Assembly (NCBI GenBank): GCA_022836615.1
Contig: MU405243.1
Coordinates: 231,841 to 295,840, forward strand
Direction of reading: 5' to 3'
Origin: Annulohypoxylon bovei var. microspora
Taxonomy: Eukaryota > Ascomycota > Sordariomycetes > Xylariales > Hypoxylaceae
Length of the DNA: 64,000 nt
Below the pieces are notes generated by a model. That model was given only the letters and a program-made list of their open reading frames with translations, was not told the origin of the DNA and did no database searches. The translations under genes were made by a program, and so were the position numbers. This document shows positions 1 through 11,018 of the stretch, piece by piece. How positions within the stretch are numbered: position 1 is the first letter of the stretch; every line of letters begins with the position of its first letter.

Positions 1-462
1 CGTCGCATGGACTTCAGGTCGCCCGGTGCTGTCAACCTTCGGGAGATCTTCGATGTCGGTTACTCCGTACATCGTCAAGAGGAGGAGGCCAAGCGACGGA
101 AGCAAATCGGTGCGAAGGGGGGTCCACCGTCACGGTTGGCTGGCCTCGACGAAGATTCGGAGGAGGAAAAGTCAGATCCTGAATACGTGCACAAGGCCGA
201 AGCGCAACAGCTTGAACAGAGCATGCGTAAGACGCACTTAGGTAAAGATCAGGAGCGTGGCCGAGAGCGGGATAGGAATACCGATAGGGAACCTCAAAAG
301 GGGTATGGTCAACATAGCGCTTCAGTGGCTCAGGCTGCTAGACAGCAAGTTCGAGATCGTAACAAGCAACGAGGGGCGTTCGAGCTCAACCTCGACGGAG
401 CAACTTTACTCGGCAGGCGAGCCGGGAAGGCTCTTCCCACCGCTAGCGTCGGTGGCTTATAG
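1..462 (+). CDS. 3' end of an unrecognised gene (5' end outside the window)
   Basis: The frame is open from the left edge (two Arg codons precede the first ATG at 7), so this is probably the C-terminal part of a gene starting upstream. The visible ~153 residues are very polar: a charged helix-like stretch (EEEAKRRK), an acidic run (DEDSEEE) and an Arg/Asp-rich middle. I recognise no domain. The frame ends at TAG 460-462, but the same frame continues to TGA 532-534 with a strongly charged tail ending in a KKKRK nuclear-localisation-like motif. TAG|G at 461-463 also looks like a splice acceptor, so a last intron may remove the stop. A nuclear protein is plausible but unproven. Confidence 0.5.
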   Translation, partial: RRMDFRSPGAVNLREIFDVGYSVHRQEEEAKRRKQIGAKGGPPSRLAGLDEDSEEEKSDPEYVHKAEAQQLEQSMRKTHLGKDQERGRERDRNTDREPQKGYGQHSASVAQAARQQVRDRNKQRGAFELNLDGATLLGRRAGKALPTASVGGL

Positions 463-534
463 GACAAGACAGATGACGAGCGGGAGGACGAGCGGGAAGA
501 CGAGTCGAAGAAGAAACGGAAGTACGATGGTTGA

Positions 535-1461
535 TGGCATTACTTGATTGACTCGAAGCATATGTAGGTCGAGTTTTTTCATGGGCGCGGAGAATGGGAC
601 TCTGTGGTGTTTCGAGGCGTGCGGCATAGGTTTGAATGAGCAATATGGAGTTGGTCGTGTATTTTTCATGCATCCGCAACGCTGCACACATAGGGCCTGG
701 CGTTCCCGGGATTAAGTTACATACTTCGCCTTTTCCAATTGATGTCGCTCCGCAAGTGAACGATAGTTAAGACCGCATCATCCCTTCATTCCTCCCATAG
801 CTGATGGCTCATGTGAATTTAAGCCGCTAATACTTGGAGTTTCGCTCCCTACCTAGGTACCTTGTCTCTCCCTTCTCAATGAATTGTCCCCATATCTCTT
901 CGTTCAACCCTTGAGACAAATAGACCTTTGCTACCTACGCAGAGTTCAAGTCTAGATCGCAGCCGCACTAAGAATTCGAAGCCACAAATTGGTGAAAATG
1001 CTCCCTCGATAAGGGGCCAACTTCGACGATGAGAGAGGCAACTATTGAATCCAAGGAGTAGTGGATTCATGTCGTCCCTATCGCCTATGCCTCCTCTCCG
1101 TGAGGCACACTGGAGGTTAGTATAAGAGGCTGTCGATCACCCACCTTCGTTGTCGATTCCGTTCTACAGAGACACATATCTACTTCCCCCTCATGCATCT
1201 TTTTGCAAAAGTCCTAATAAGTAATACGGAGTCGCATTGGCGGCCATATTCCATCACCATCATATAATATTCGAATCTCCATATACTTCACCAGTCTTTT
1301 AATTATCTATAACTACCTAATATCTACTACCTACCTACTATAATTACCTCACCTAACTAATTACTTCATTAACACTCGACAAACTTACAAGACCTAATAC
1401 CAGCTCCACTAAGCGGTCTATCTAGTTAATCATCAGTAATTGCAAGAAGCCGAAATACACC
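535..1461. other. Intergenic / promoter region, no gene seen
   Basis: No ORF with coding character. Around 1310-1400 the plus strand is pyrimidine-rich with many ACCTA units, typical of a fungal 5' leader for the gene starting at 1462. One copy of the window-wide palindromic motif ACCTAGGT lies near 851. Confidence 0.6.
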
Positions 1462-2667
1462 ATGGCTGCATCGCTCGCCCAGCTCGGCATCCAGTTCATG
1501 CCGTCGACCGGGAGCTGCATCCTCGACATGGCCGCCGTGCACGGTCTGTTCGACTCCTGCAGCACCATCCACATCCGCGTGCCGGAGAACCAGCACCGCA
1601 TCGACGTCCACTCGAACATGATCTGCATCAAGCCAACGCAGCCGGACCCCGGCGCCTATCGCGAGCAGTACATGTATCCAAGCGTTCTGTCGCCGACGGA
1701 TTCCCCCCAGGCCCCGCCCAAGCAGCAGCAGAAGCGCCCGCCTTCGATGGAGCGACCCGGGAATACTCCTGGGTCCAAGGGCGGCGATGGAAATACCGGT
1801 GGCTCTGGAGATCCTGACCTGCATGAGGATGATGGGCCTGGGAGCCTAGCGACGACCGTGCGCACGCATGTCAGACCGGCGTATACGTATACGTCTACCG
1901 GCGCTTCCACGTTGACCACGCAAGTCACCCGTCTGCAATCTTCAGCTCTTGCACCCTCTCCATCCGCACCCCCCACCACCGCAGCCGAGCACGCCCTCAC
2001 CACCGCCGCCGCCCCAACGCCCACGCCCACCCCCCAGCAACAAGCCCCCACGCAGATCTCCGGCCCCGCCGCGCCCCCAAACGCCAGCCCCAGCCCGGCC
2101 GTCGAACGCCCCGCGATCGCGCAGCCGCCTCCCGCGCCCGAGGTGATCGCGGCGCCGCCGCGGCCCGCCTACTGCGGCACGACGTACGTCAAGATGGACG
2201 TGACGACGATCCGGACGCTCGACCCGCACGACCTGGACCTGTACCTCAACCTGCTGGGCATCGCGCGGCTCGGGCTCGACCTCGACCACGGCGTCGGCGG
2301 GCTCGTGGCCGGGCTGCTGGGCGGCGCCGTCGACGACGACGAGACGCGCGGCCTGCGCCGCGAGCTCGAGCACTCGTACCGCGTGCGCTGCGGCGTCGCC
2401 GAGATGCGCTGGGCCGAGGACGGGGGGAGGGGGAGGAGGGAGAGGGTGGCGACGGCGCCGAGCCAGATGGCGTGTCTGGAGGAGTGCGAGAAGAGCGCGA
2501 TTGCGAAGGCCAGGGGGGGTGAGGTTAGCGAGTGTCTGGGCGCGGCGTGGCATCGCCAGCTGCGGAGCGATAATTGTAGGTTTTGGACCGGGGGCAGGGC
2601 GGAGTTTCTCCCCGTGGAGAGGCTGAGGCCGGGGGAGGCCGGGGAGTGGGATTTGGTTTATTTGTGA
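1462..2667 (+). CDS. Hypothetical protein with PAN/Apple-like C-terminal Cys pattern
   Basis: Single-exon ORF of 401 aa. The start ATG sits in a good context (CACCATGGC). The N-terminal ~75 residues look folded. Residues ~80-230 are a Pro/Ala/Thr/Gln-rich low-complexity linker. The C-terminal ~170 residues contain a conserved-looking segment (YCGTTYVKMDVTTIRTLDP) followed by CLEEC, then ECL and DNC. Cys-x3-Cys, a mid Cys and a distal Cys resemble the short PAN/Apple domains of many fungal secreted or surface proteins. I see no convincing signal peptide, so the localisation is open. The 3' half is GC-rich. A polyadenylation-like AATAAA lies near 2835. Function unknown. Confidence 0.7.
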   Translation: MAASLAQLGIQFMPSTGSCILDMAAVHGLFDSCSTIHIRVPENQHRIDVHSNMICIKPTQPDPGAYREQYMYPSVLSPTDSPQAPPKQQQKRPPSMERPGNTPGSKGGDGNTGGSGDPDLHEDDGPGSLATTVRTHVRPAYTYTSTGASTLTTQVTRLQSSALAPSPSAPPTTAAEHALTTAAAPTPTPTPQQQAPTQISGPAAPPNASPSPAVERPAIAQPPPAPEVIAAPPRPAYCGTTYVKMDVTTIRTLDPHDLDLYLNLLGIARLGLDLDHGVGGLVAGLLGGAVDDDETRGLRRELEHSYRVRCGVAEMRWAEDGGRGRRERVATAPSQMACLEECEKSAIAKARGGEVSECLGAAWHRQLRSDNCRFWTGGRAEFLPVERLRPGEAGEWDLVYL

Positions 2668-3110
2668 GATGGTTCGTCTGATGAGAAAGAAGCGTATAGG
2701 GGTAGTTTAGAGTAATTTTCGATTCGTAGATTCGGGGCTTGGAAGGCCTTCGTTATATTTTTGTTGCTTCGGTCTGTTTAGCGTCTAGGTATTTGATGTA
2801 GGGGGAGTACGAAAATTATACAGCATCTAGCTCTAATAAAGATAATTGAAATATTAATCATCATCGCCCGTACCTAGTTAATTAAGATAAATTTACGTTT
2901 ATTTCACCCCCGGTGCAAATTGCCTTAAATTTTCTCGGTATAGAACGCTTTGGTCCTAGGTAGGTACCTATGTTTAAGAGAATTTACCTGACCCCTGAGC
3001 GCTGAGAAGAAAGCTTCGCGGTAAGAGTGTTCTTATATCAAGTTCTATTTGGCTATAACCCGAAAGCTGAGGTTTGTAAATCGTATATCGCGGAGGATAC
3101 CTCCCCCCCC
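2668..3110. other. Convergent intergenic region
   Basis: Holds the 3' ends of the hypothetical gene (+) and the dioxygenase-like gene (-). AATAAA near 2835 and copies of CCTAGGTAGGTACC near 2956 are the only marks seen. Confidence 0.6.
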
Positions 3111-4427
3111 TCAACCATGCGTCGGCGGCGGGCTCGCCACCGCCCAGAAGTCGAAGTCCGGGTTATCGTACCCGCCGCCCTCCTTCCAGGTCGACGCGTA
3201 CGGCGCGTAGTGGTCCCAGTTCGACGAGGTGTTCAGGCCGAGCTCGGCCCAGACGAAGAGCCCGTCCTGCAGGTTCGGGCCCAGCATGATGTAGTTCGGG
3301 AATGGGTCGTACTCGGTGGTGGCGGCGTAGCCGGTGAACCAGTCGGCCAGGTTCGTGGTGTGCGGGATGGGGTTGGTGCTGTAGGGCGCGGTGGCCTCGA
3401 TGGTGTCGCGCAGGGCCTGGTCGAAGAACAGCTGCGACAGGTGGGCGACGCGGCCGCCGGTGTACGTGCCGTTGGGCAGGGTCTCGGCGCCGACGTGGGC
3501 GATCAGGTGCTGGTGCGTGGCGCGGCCCTGGTAGTGGCCGGGGAAGATGGTGTCGAAGTTGACGACGCCGTCGCCGTCGGCCGGCTGCACGCCGCGCAGG
3601 AAGGTGGTGCCGAGCCCGCCCTCGCCGCGCGCGCTGACGCCGCTGTACGCGCCCGTCGCGTTGCACGACCACGTGTCGACCAGGATCTCCCGCGCCGGCT
3701 CGCACGTCTGCACGTCGACGAACTGCAGCTCGATGTGCATCGGCACCCCCACCACGCCCTCCACCACGTCCGTCCGGATGTGCTCCTGGTACACGAAGTA
3801 CGGCCCGTTGGCGTTGTCCGGCGTCAGCACGCAGCTCGTGTTCGACCCGAAGACCTCCTTGCTCGGCGTCTCCTTGTTGAAGTTGGCCGTGCCCGTCTTG
3901 TTGTGCGATTGCGCTGCCCACATCCGCAGCGCTGCGGCGTCTCGGCGGTGGAGCCACGGGCCTGGTTGTTAGGGTTAGCTGAGTGGAAGTAGGGCTTTGT
4001 GTGGTAGTATATACTTACTCTTTTCCGTGCCCCTTTCGCGACGAAGCCGTTCGAAGGTCTCTGCTCGTCGAGCCACTAGAAGCGCTTATGTTAGCCCATG
4101 AATAGGTAATTCAGGGGCATGTCTACTCCATAAAGCCGTATTTCCTGGCTCGTAACCTCAAGTAGGTTTGAGGAAGGTAAATTCTACGAGACAACGAGGA
4201 CAACATTTGAAGGACTTACTGGCACGCTCTTTACGGGCTTTCACAGAATCTGAATTCTGGCATGCCTGAAGGGCCCTCGTGTTCATCTTGGCGACGACGT
4301 GGGCGTTTCCCATCTCCTCCAAAGCCTCGTGCCTCCCATATTTCTCTCCTGGGTGTCCGAACACCGTTACAGGAGTTAATGACAAGGCCACGACCAGTGT
4401 GGCCGCGATCGAGGGCACAAACACCAT
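3111..4427 (-). CDS. Secreted intradiol ring-cleavage dioxygenase-like protein
   Basis: Three exons on the minus strand: 4427-4220, 4075-4019 and 3961-3111, giving 371 aa. Both introns start GTAAGT, contain CTAAC and end in TAG or CAG; phases match. The N-terminus is a signal peptide (hydrophobic to about residue 24, then HPGEKY). Exons 2-3 give the dioxygenase C domain. The expected Fe(III) ligands are present: Tyr143 in GPYFV, and Tyr232, His238 and His240 in GHYQGRATHQH. The WSCNATGAYSGV motif is typical of the extracellular fungal branch. The family cleaves catechol-type rings between the hydroxyls; the secreted members' true substrates are poorly known, with lignin-derived aromatics or tannins likely. 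Several N-glycosylation sites fit secretion. Confidence 0.9.
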
Positions 4428-5869
4428 GCTGAAGCAAACCTTCCTGTCGAGATGATTCTGACACTCTCGCTACGGAAAAGAACTCGGGTCTCCTGAGAGT
4501 ATGACGAAGGGGCTGGTCCTCCTTTTTAGCCACCAATACACGTATCGCGATTCTTGTTCGAGTGGCATGTTGACTTCATCAACGCCATTACTCCATCGAG
4601 ACCGCCAAGAATCGCGGTCGCGGCAGACATTCTTTTCCATAGCAGCGGTGCCGGCAATAAGATGCTGAGAAGGGGTTTAATCTAGTAAGAAATATGAATA
4701 TTTTATAGGGCCCCGCAGGGTCTTCCATGGCTCGAGTTTCTCAATAGGGCACGAAGCAAAAGAAGCCTTGCGCCATGCTGTATTTTTTTTATGGCGGTCG
4801 TCTTTACCCGGTCTTGGAACGCCGTCCGCCGTACCGGGCAATTTCTCGACGATCCCTGGGTTACGAAACTAAGGGACAGAATGGAAACCCCAGGCTTTGG
4901 AATGAGGCTAAATCTACCGCATTTCAAAACCGACTTCCTTGATAGGTCCAACTGCACCCCGGACTCGTTTATACCCCAGAGATTACACTCGCTTCAACTC
5001 CCGTCCTCCACGCCAATGGACTGGCTCGACTTATATCAAGCTCGCATATGCCTTCTCGCTGCGAGAATAATCTAGATATTCGATCGCCATGATTGGACGA
5101 ATTCCGGGAATATGGTATGATGGGTAGGGCGAAGCAAATACCGCTTCACGAAAACGGATATCGGCATCGAGCCACGTTCCATGTGCTTTCTGCGAGCTGT
5201 CTGTCGCGTGTCCTACCTAACCCACATCCCGTGGTACTGGATAATTCTTGGATAGTTCTTGGCTACGGGCTCCTGGGAGAAACTTAACTCCGTGCGGTTC
5301 ACAAAATCATAGACATATAACCCACACATTGCCATAACACGATATATATGGATCAGCCTAAATACGGTGGTAAGTTCTTTTAACTCAATACGAATTACCT
5401 GAGGATGAGTAAAGCTTGGTGGATTATATTGCAAGGTTTTACTGATAAATGGTTGCCCCTTAAAGTTGTCTTTGCCCTGGACCCGTTACAGCCGAGAATG
5501 CAATGGTCCGGATGTGGGTTCGGTAAGGTTATGTAGGGCCTTTGTCTGCGTCTGTGTGCTGCGGCAGATCTACAAGTCAGAAGTATACTACTAATCAAAC
5601 TGATACCCAGGGCCGGGCAGGCTGGGTTAAGCTTACACGTGCAAGGGAAAAAGGGCATGAACTCAAGCCAAAGGCTATATTATTCAGAATGTGGCTTCTA
5701 GATGATATGTACTATATGATAAGTCGCACAAAACCCTAACATCTATGCCAGAGATATCCTCGACAAATGAAGGACAATCCATCCTCTCCTAGGTGTGGGA
5801 TGACTAAGCCAACCCCTTAATCGACAGTCTTCACCTACAACTCGGCTAGGTCGATATACCTTTCAGTAC
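4428..5869. other. Intergenic region, no supported gene
   Basis: About 1.4 kb between two minus-strand secreted-protein genes. Short ORFs near 4703-4957 (-) and 4791-5075 (+) overlap on opposite strands, lack splice partners and resemble no family. The 5' side of the dioxygenase gene is at 4428-4700. Confidence 0.5.
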
Positions 5870-7346
5870 TTAAGCACCGTTGCCGTTGTATATAACGGCG
5901 TTAATAGTACCGCTGGGAATACCGGTGAGCTTGCCGGTGGTGTACAGAGCCTTGATGCGGCTCGTAACAGCGGCGGGGGTGGTAAGGCCCTCAAGGGCGA
6001 TCAGGTACAGCGACAGACCCGTGACGTGGGGAGTGGCCATCGAGGTGCCGGAGATGGTGTTGGTCGCGGTGTCGGAGCCGATCCACGACGAGAGGACGTC
6101 GGTGCCTGGGGCAAACACGTCGACAACCGAGCCGTAGTTGGAGTACGTGGCCATGGCCCAGCTCAGGTCAATAGCGCCGATAGTGAGGGCATCGGCGGCG
6201 GAGGCCGGCGACGTCGATCCAGCATCAGTGGCGCTGTTGCCGGCGGCGACGACGGAGAGGATACCTGCGCTGTAGGCGGACTCGACGGCGCTATTGAAAG
6301 CAGACGAGAAACCACCACCTAGAAAGGGGGGTAAAGTTAGTCGGATAATTATGGATAATTTTCATATCCGATTAGACGGGTGACTTACCTAGGGACATGC
6401 TGAGAGCGGACACGCTCTCGCGGCCATTGCTGGTGATGTCGTTGACGGCCCAGCTGTATCCATCGAGGATGATGGCGGTGGTGCTGCTGGTGCCCTGGAA
6501 TACCTTGACGGAGATGATGGTAGCCTGCTTGGCTACGCCGTAGGTGGAACCTCCGATAGTACCGGCGACGTGGGTACCGTGGCCGACGGCGTCAGCGTCG
6601 CTACCGCCAACGGCGTTGTAGCCGAGCGAAGCGCGGCCGCTGAATTGCTGGTGCGTGGCAAGGATACCGGTGTCGATGATGTAGGCGTAGGTACCTTGGC
6701 CGGCCGAGCTGTCGTAGATGTACGAAGTGGTGCCAGAAGATGTGTGGCTGACAGTACCAAGGCCCCAAGTAGCGCCCGACTGCGTGGTGAGGGCACGCTT
6801 GGAAACCTCAGGCTGCTCGTCGAAAAGGTAATAGACCTGGTCCTCCTCGATCTCGGCAACCTATTATAAGTATTAGCGTATGTCACTATTGAGTAGGCCG
6901 TTTAGTAGTGTTAAGTATCTATCGGTAGCCGCGTCCTCGGAACGGGAGTTGATGTAAATAAGTTCAAAATCCCCTGCCCACCCCTACCATTCGAAAGAAT
7001 AGACTACACCCCACATTTGCTTGAACAGTACTATTGAACTTACATCGGGGTTGTTCTTGAGTTGCTCAAGAGTCTCTTCGTCGAACTCGCCGGCATAGGC
7101 GTTGAATGTGTTGATCTGGTATTCGTGCGAAACACCAGTAGTGTCACGCTTGTTCAAGCTGCGGGCATGAACATCGCGAGCCCAGTTCAAGTGAGACTTG
7201 AAGTCCTCAGAGCTAATTCCCTGCTTAAGAGTCACAATGTACTTGTTGGGGACGATTTCTCGTTTTTGTTGGTGAGGAGTGGGTGCAGCAAAGATGGCAG
7301 GGAGAAGAGCTCCGAAGAAGAGCGCGAGGCGGCGAAGACTAGCCAT
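5870..7346 (-). CDS. Subtilisin-like serine protease (S8A, proteinase K type)
   Basis: Three exons: 7346-7044, 6860-6389 and 6318-5870, giving 407 aa. Introns of 183 and 70 nt both begin GTAAGT and contain CTAAT/CTAAC. A signal peptide (about residues 1-20) is followed by an inhibitor-I9 propeptide (KYIVTLKQGIS, then the AEIEED segment). Lys122-Arg123 or nearby is a plausible maturation site. The catalytic triad is complete: Asp164 (IIDTGI), His195 (GHGTHVAG), Ser351 (SGTSMATPH), with the oxyanion Asn in AAGNS. The length is normal for secreted fungal alkaline proteases. There is no C-terminal extension. The role is extracellular protein degradation. Confidence 0.96.
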
Positions 7347-7443
7347 ATTTGGACGATGGATTAAGCAGAGGGGGATGGGATGGAAGTTTGTATGTTAGGG
7401 TTAGTGAGTTCTCTAAGATATGATAGATGGGAGGGACTATAGT

Positions 7444-7451
7444 AGCTTATA
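7444..7451 (-). promoter_or_regulatory. TATA-like box of the subtilase gene
   Basis: TATATAAG on the minus strand, about 98 nt upstream of the subtilase ATG. The position and sequence fit a core promoter; expression start not known. Confidence 0.45.
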
Positions 7452-8238
7452 TAGACTTTCTTGAAGCCCCCTAGAACTAAAAAAACAACTGTGGACGATG
7501 GCGACACCTTGTAGCCCAAATTACGAGATAGCACGACGTTCTCCAAAATGAGGTTCTCAAGGTAGGCAGATAATCATTGAGCTTCCTGATAAGCCTTAGG
7601 AATCATACCAGAGTAATAGAGAGCCTGGGAAATGGTCACAACGCGATTCAAAATCCGGAAGGAGGAACAGAGAAACGTAGGCGTACGAAAGCCTGGGACA
7701 TGTAAGTGGTGGCTAGAGCTTATTCAGAACGATATTCGATAGTCATGATTAGACGCAACGTCCAACAATAAAATGTAGGAAGACGCCGAATGGGCAATAA
7801 AGAGCTTGGCAATGCAACTTAGATGCCAAATGATGAAGCTGAGAGCATGCTGGCAAGTAGAACACGGCGGTTCGATATGCAAGGCAGAGCTGGCATTATG
7901 AGAGTTCGGCCGAGGTGCGGTTTCTCTGGATGCAACTGATGGTGTGATAGATAGGTAGCTATATCGCTACGTTGCTATAGGATATGTCATCAGCCGCATA
8001 CTGGCAGTCATGCCGTGCCGGATCGGCAGGGTCTCGACGAGCCTCCCGCGGGTGGTTCTTCAATCCAGCCCTATGAGTTACCTTCGGCAAAGATCAGCTA
8101 TAAAACTTAGAAAGTGGCGCTCACTATACAGAAAACGATTTGATCGGCGCTGTGAAATCTAGAGATCATCGTGAGGTTTGAAGTAGATAGACGCTTGGTT
8201 TAAGATTGGAATATTGAAATCCTGGTCCAGTACCGGCA
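7452..8238. other. Upstream region of the subtilase gene, no gene seen
   Basis: Nothing with coding character. The region leads into the gene relic on the same strand at 8239. Confidence 0.5.
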
Positions 8239-8803
8239 TCAAGCCCCTCGACTGTACATGATTAAGACTTCATCAACCAGGTTACCTAGACACTCGCAAA
8301 TGCTTAGGTCACTTAGACCCTGGATAGTATCGGGCGAGGATGGCAAGGTCGATATGACAAACGACTTATGCTTGACTAGTGTCGTCGGCTGGTTGTCCAA
8401 TGATAGGTCACAAATAACCTTCTCATATAGCTTATCTTGACGGGCGGGGCTGAGATTGGATGCCAACCAACTCGCAGCTTGGCATCACGAACTGGGGAAG
8501 GTCAACGAGCTTCACGTAAGCTTGTGAAAGCCAACCGAGGGTGGTGCCGGCAGACAGGTTAGATGGTGAAGATAATTCGGGAGTTGGCACAGGTTCGGAG
8601 ATCAGGTTTGTTAGGCATACCTGACTGATTTAAATGCGCCAAGGCGAGCGGACGCGGACGAGCCATGTTACAGTCGAGCAGATTGGAGCGATGTAACTCG
8701 GGCAGGGCTTGAATGAACTTCAGAGCTGCCGTTTTCGTCACGTCGACCCCCGACAGGAACGCATCACGTTCTCGTCGATAGAATGACGCGAATACGTGAC
8801 AGC
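8239..8803 (-). pseudogene. Relic of an unidentified gene
   Basis: Three stretches with coding character follow one another on the minus strand in different frames. The first (about 8803-8618) reads DAFLSGVDVTKTAALKF and on to MARPRPLALAHLNQSG. The second (about 8618-8450) reads GWLSQAYVKLVDLPQF. The third (8466-8239) reads KLYEKVICDLSLDNQPTT and ends at a normal stop. The first shift could be an intron (GTATGC...CTAAC...CAAG) or a 1-nt indel. I found no splice solution for the second, near 8450. No plausible start codon is seen. The protein is not one I recognise. A mutated gene is the simplest reading; a sequence error or unseen intron remains possible. Confidence 0.4.
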
Positions 8804-11018
8804 TTGGTTACGCTTGTTACCTTACCGCCTACCTAGGTGCGCAGGATGACATCGTGAAGATTCGTGATACCTGTAGATGGCGACAGCGTGAGACACCAGT
8901 GCAGTGCCAAGCTGCGTATAATATCTAGGACTCTTTCTCGTAATAAATTCATGGCTTCCCCGAGTCCTCAGGGTTCACAGCACCGATGCGATGCTACTTC
9001 GCTCGGGAATACCGGTCCCGTGGACTGGACATCCCACTCTCTCAGCATCGGACGAGGCGAGCACGCGACTGAGTTTCTAGCGGTTTGTTTACGTTTGACA
9101 AGAAGAAGTAGGTGGTGTAATTAAGACGGCCTATGGCGAAAGTCTAATAGATAGCAGGGAAAAGTCCGGACGATGGTAGGGTGGACAAGTTAAAGAAGAG
9201 TTAAGTTTTGAAAATGGTTGGCTTAATGATATCCCATACCTTCGGGGCTATGTGGGGGCGTTAGTTAACCACATGCTCTGATGCTCTAGGCTAACATTAA
9301 GGTTAACTTTTGGAGCCATCAAGCGCGAGCAGAAGGTTCAACATAATTCCCCGGCAGTGATAACCAATCAGCCCTGAATAAGATATGCACTTTACTCTTG
9401 ATTGGCTATCCCCTTGTCATTTTAGAAGGAATGTTCCTGAATTCTTCTTGCTGCTGCTTGATTATCTAAAGGGTTATCTCAAGACTCTAGGGCGTGCCAC
9501 CCCCACCTCGAGCTAGCTACCCCGCGAAATCAGTTGTGATATGGGTCACCGTCAACGAGGAAAGGCTATTTCCTCCAAACCGTGCCGTCTAACTTTGTAT
9601 TTTTTTTTTTGTATAGATCCAACGCATACCTGATGACTTGATTTAATTTATTTATTAAATGTGTCATGAATAACTGGGTACATATTATATTAATTACCTC
9701 TTATCTTTTGATCGAGCTCGGATGGGTTTTTATCTGACTGCATGCTAATCTTCGTTTGCTATGAACAGCATGAGTTGATACTAGGTAACTTATACACCCC
9801 CTTACATATATGTATATATATACCTACATAACCTAGGTAGCATCAGGGTTTGAAAGGCACGAGAATAAATAGCTAACTTGAGTATTGCTTCCAGGGATCT
9901 AAGGAGGATACGTAAAGTCAACCCTCACGCAACGTTAAACTTGAACATGCCATATCCTATACCACGAAGCCCCCAGTCTGCCAACTAGAAGAGAAGAGAA
10001 GAATGTAAAAGAAACCAGTTTCTATAAACCCTTAATGGATCTTATTTGTGTATCCACGTGGAGCATGTAGGCTGTCGTTTAGGGATAGCTACTTCCACCT
10101 GGATTTTAAGTAAGACATGCAGATTTATCATGCATGATATTAGTATCGAATTAGAATGAAGACCTTTAGTAGAGGAGTCGAGATCCTTCATTGAAGGTAT
10201 ACTCAAGCACGATGCTATTTGTAGGCGTGTCTTTGAATTAAGATAGGTGCAGTTTTCTTTTCTTTTACTCGATATACATCTCTACCTAAGCTTGCGGATG
10301 ATAATCAAATTGCACTGTAGATATCCCCCTTAAAATGTTAGACAGGCATTATAACTACCGGCACACCGGACAAGGAACCTGACCAATCACAACTCGAATA
10401 TGACATTTAGCGTGCATTCTGATTGGAGCTAGCTCGAGGTGACAGCTTGACATTTGCTACATCTACATATGTTTCCTATAATTGTCAGTTCAGTGCCAAT
10501 CCACTTTCATCACATAAACTGAACAGTATGTGCTCGGGTTTGATATCAAAATGCCTTCAACGTCTAATAGTATATCCAAGGATACAGCGCTAAAGGTGTT
10601 AATGAAACTAGGTTATATGAGTATATGGCCTTTAGTTATCCGTCTAGTATGATTATCTTATTTAGGCCGTATTACCTTCATTACGAAGTGGGAATACCTT
10701 CATGTTAGTACCTTGAGGGTAGAATGTTTTACCGAAGTTTAAACGAGCACGTGTGTACTTTATGCTAGGTACTGATTTTTAGCTCGGTTACACCGTACTG
10801 CGGATGCGGCTACGCCTGCCAAGTTAATTGGGAACAATGACAACTACGCGTTTTACGGCATCCACGATTTCCAACAACGAAGGTTTGCGCCGCCTAACCT
10901 GAACATTAAATTTTCAAATCTACAACTACAGCAATTTTACAATTGCTGTGACGATGCTGTCACTAATCCGTGGCAACTTCCTGTGAACCACTCTCACACT
11001 TCCGTCGTCACCGTCGCG
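8804..11018. other. Long intergenic region upstream of the ZIP gene
   Basis: About 2.2 kb without a supported gene. The ORF at 8864-9124 (+) has no family resemblance. There is a T-run near 9600 and ACCTAGGTA copies near 9830. The last ~200 nt are the likely promoter of the transporter gene. Confidence 0.5.

Noticed and set aside
1942..2553. Long minus-strand ORF opposite the hypothetical gene
   Set aside because: Arg/Ala/Pro/Gly-rich translation caused by the GC-rich codons of the plus-strand gene; a shadow.
3027..3992. 321-codon plus-strand ORF over the dioxygenase gene
   Set aside because: Val/Arg-rich shadow of the minus-strand gene, whose Fe-ligand motifs and introns are clear.
9600..9612. 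T-run
   Set aside because: No poly(A)-element body or target duplication around it; a simple homopolymer.
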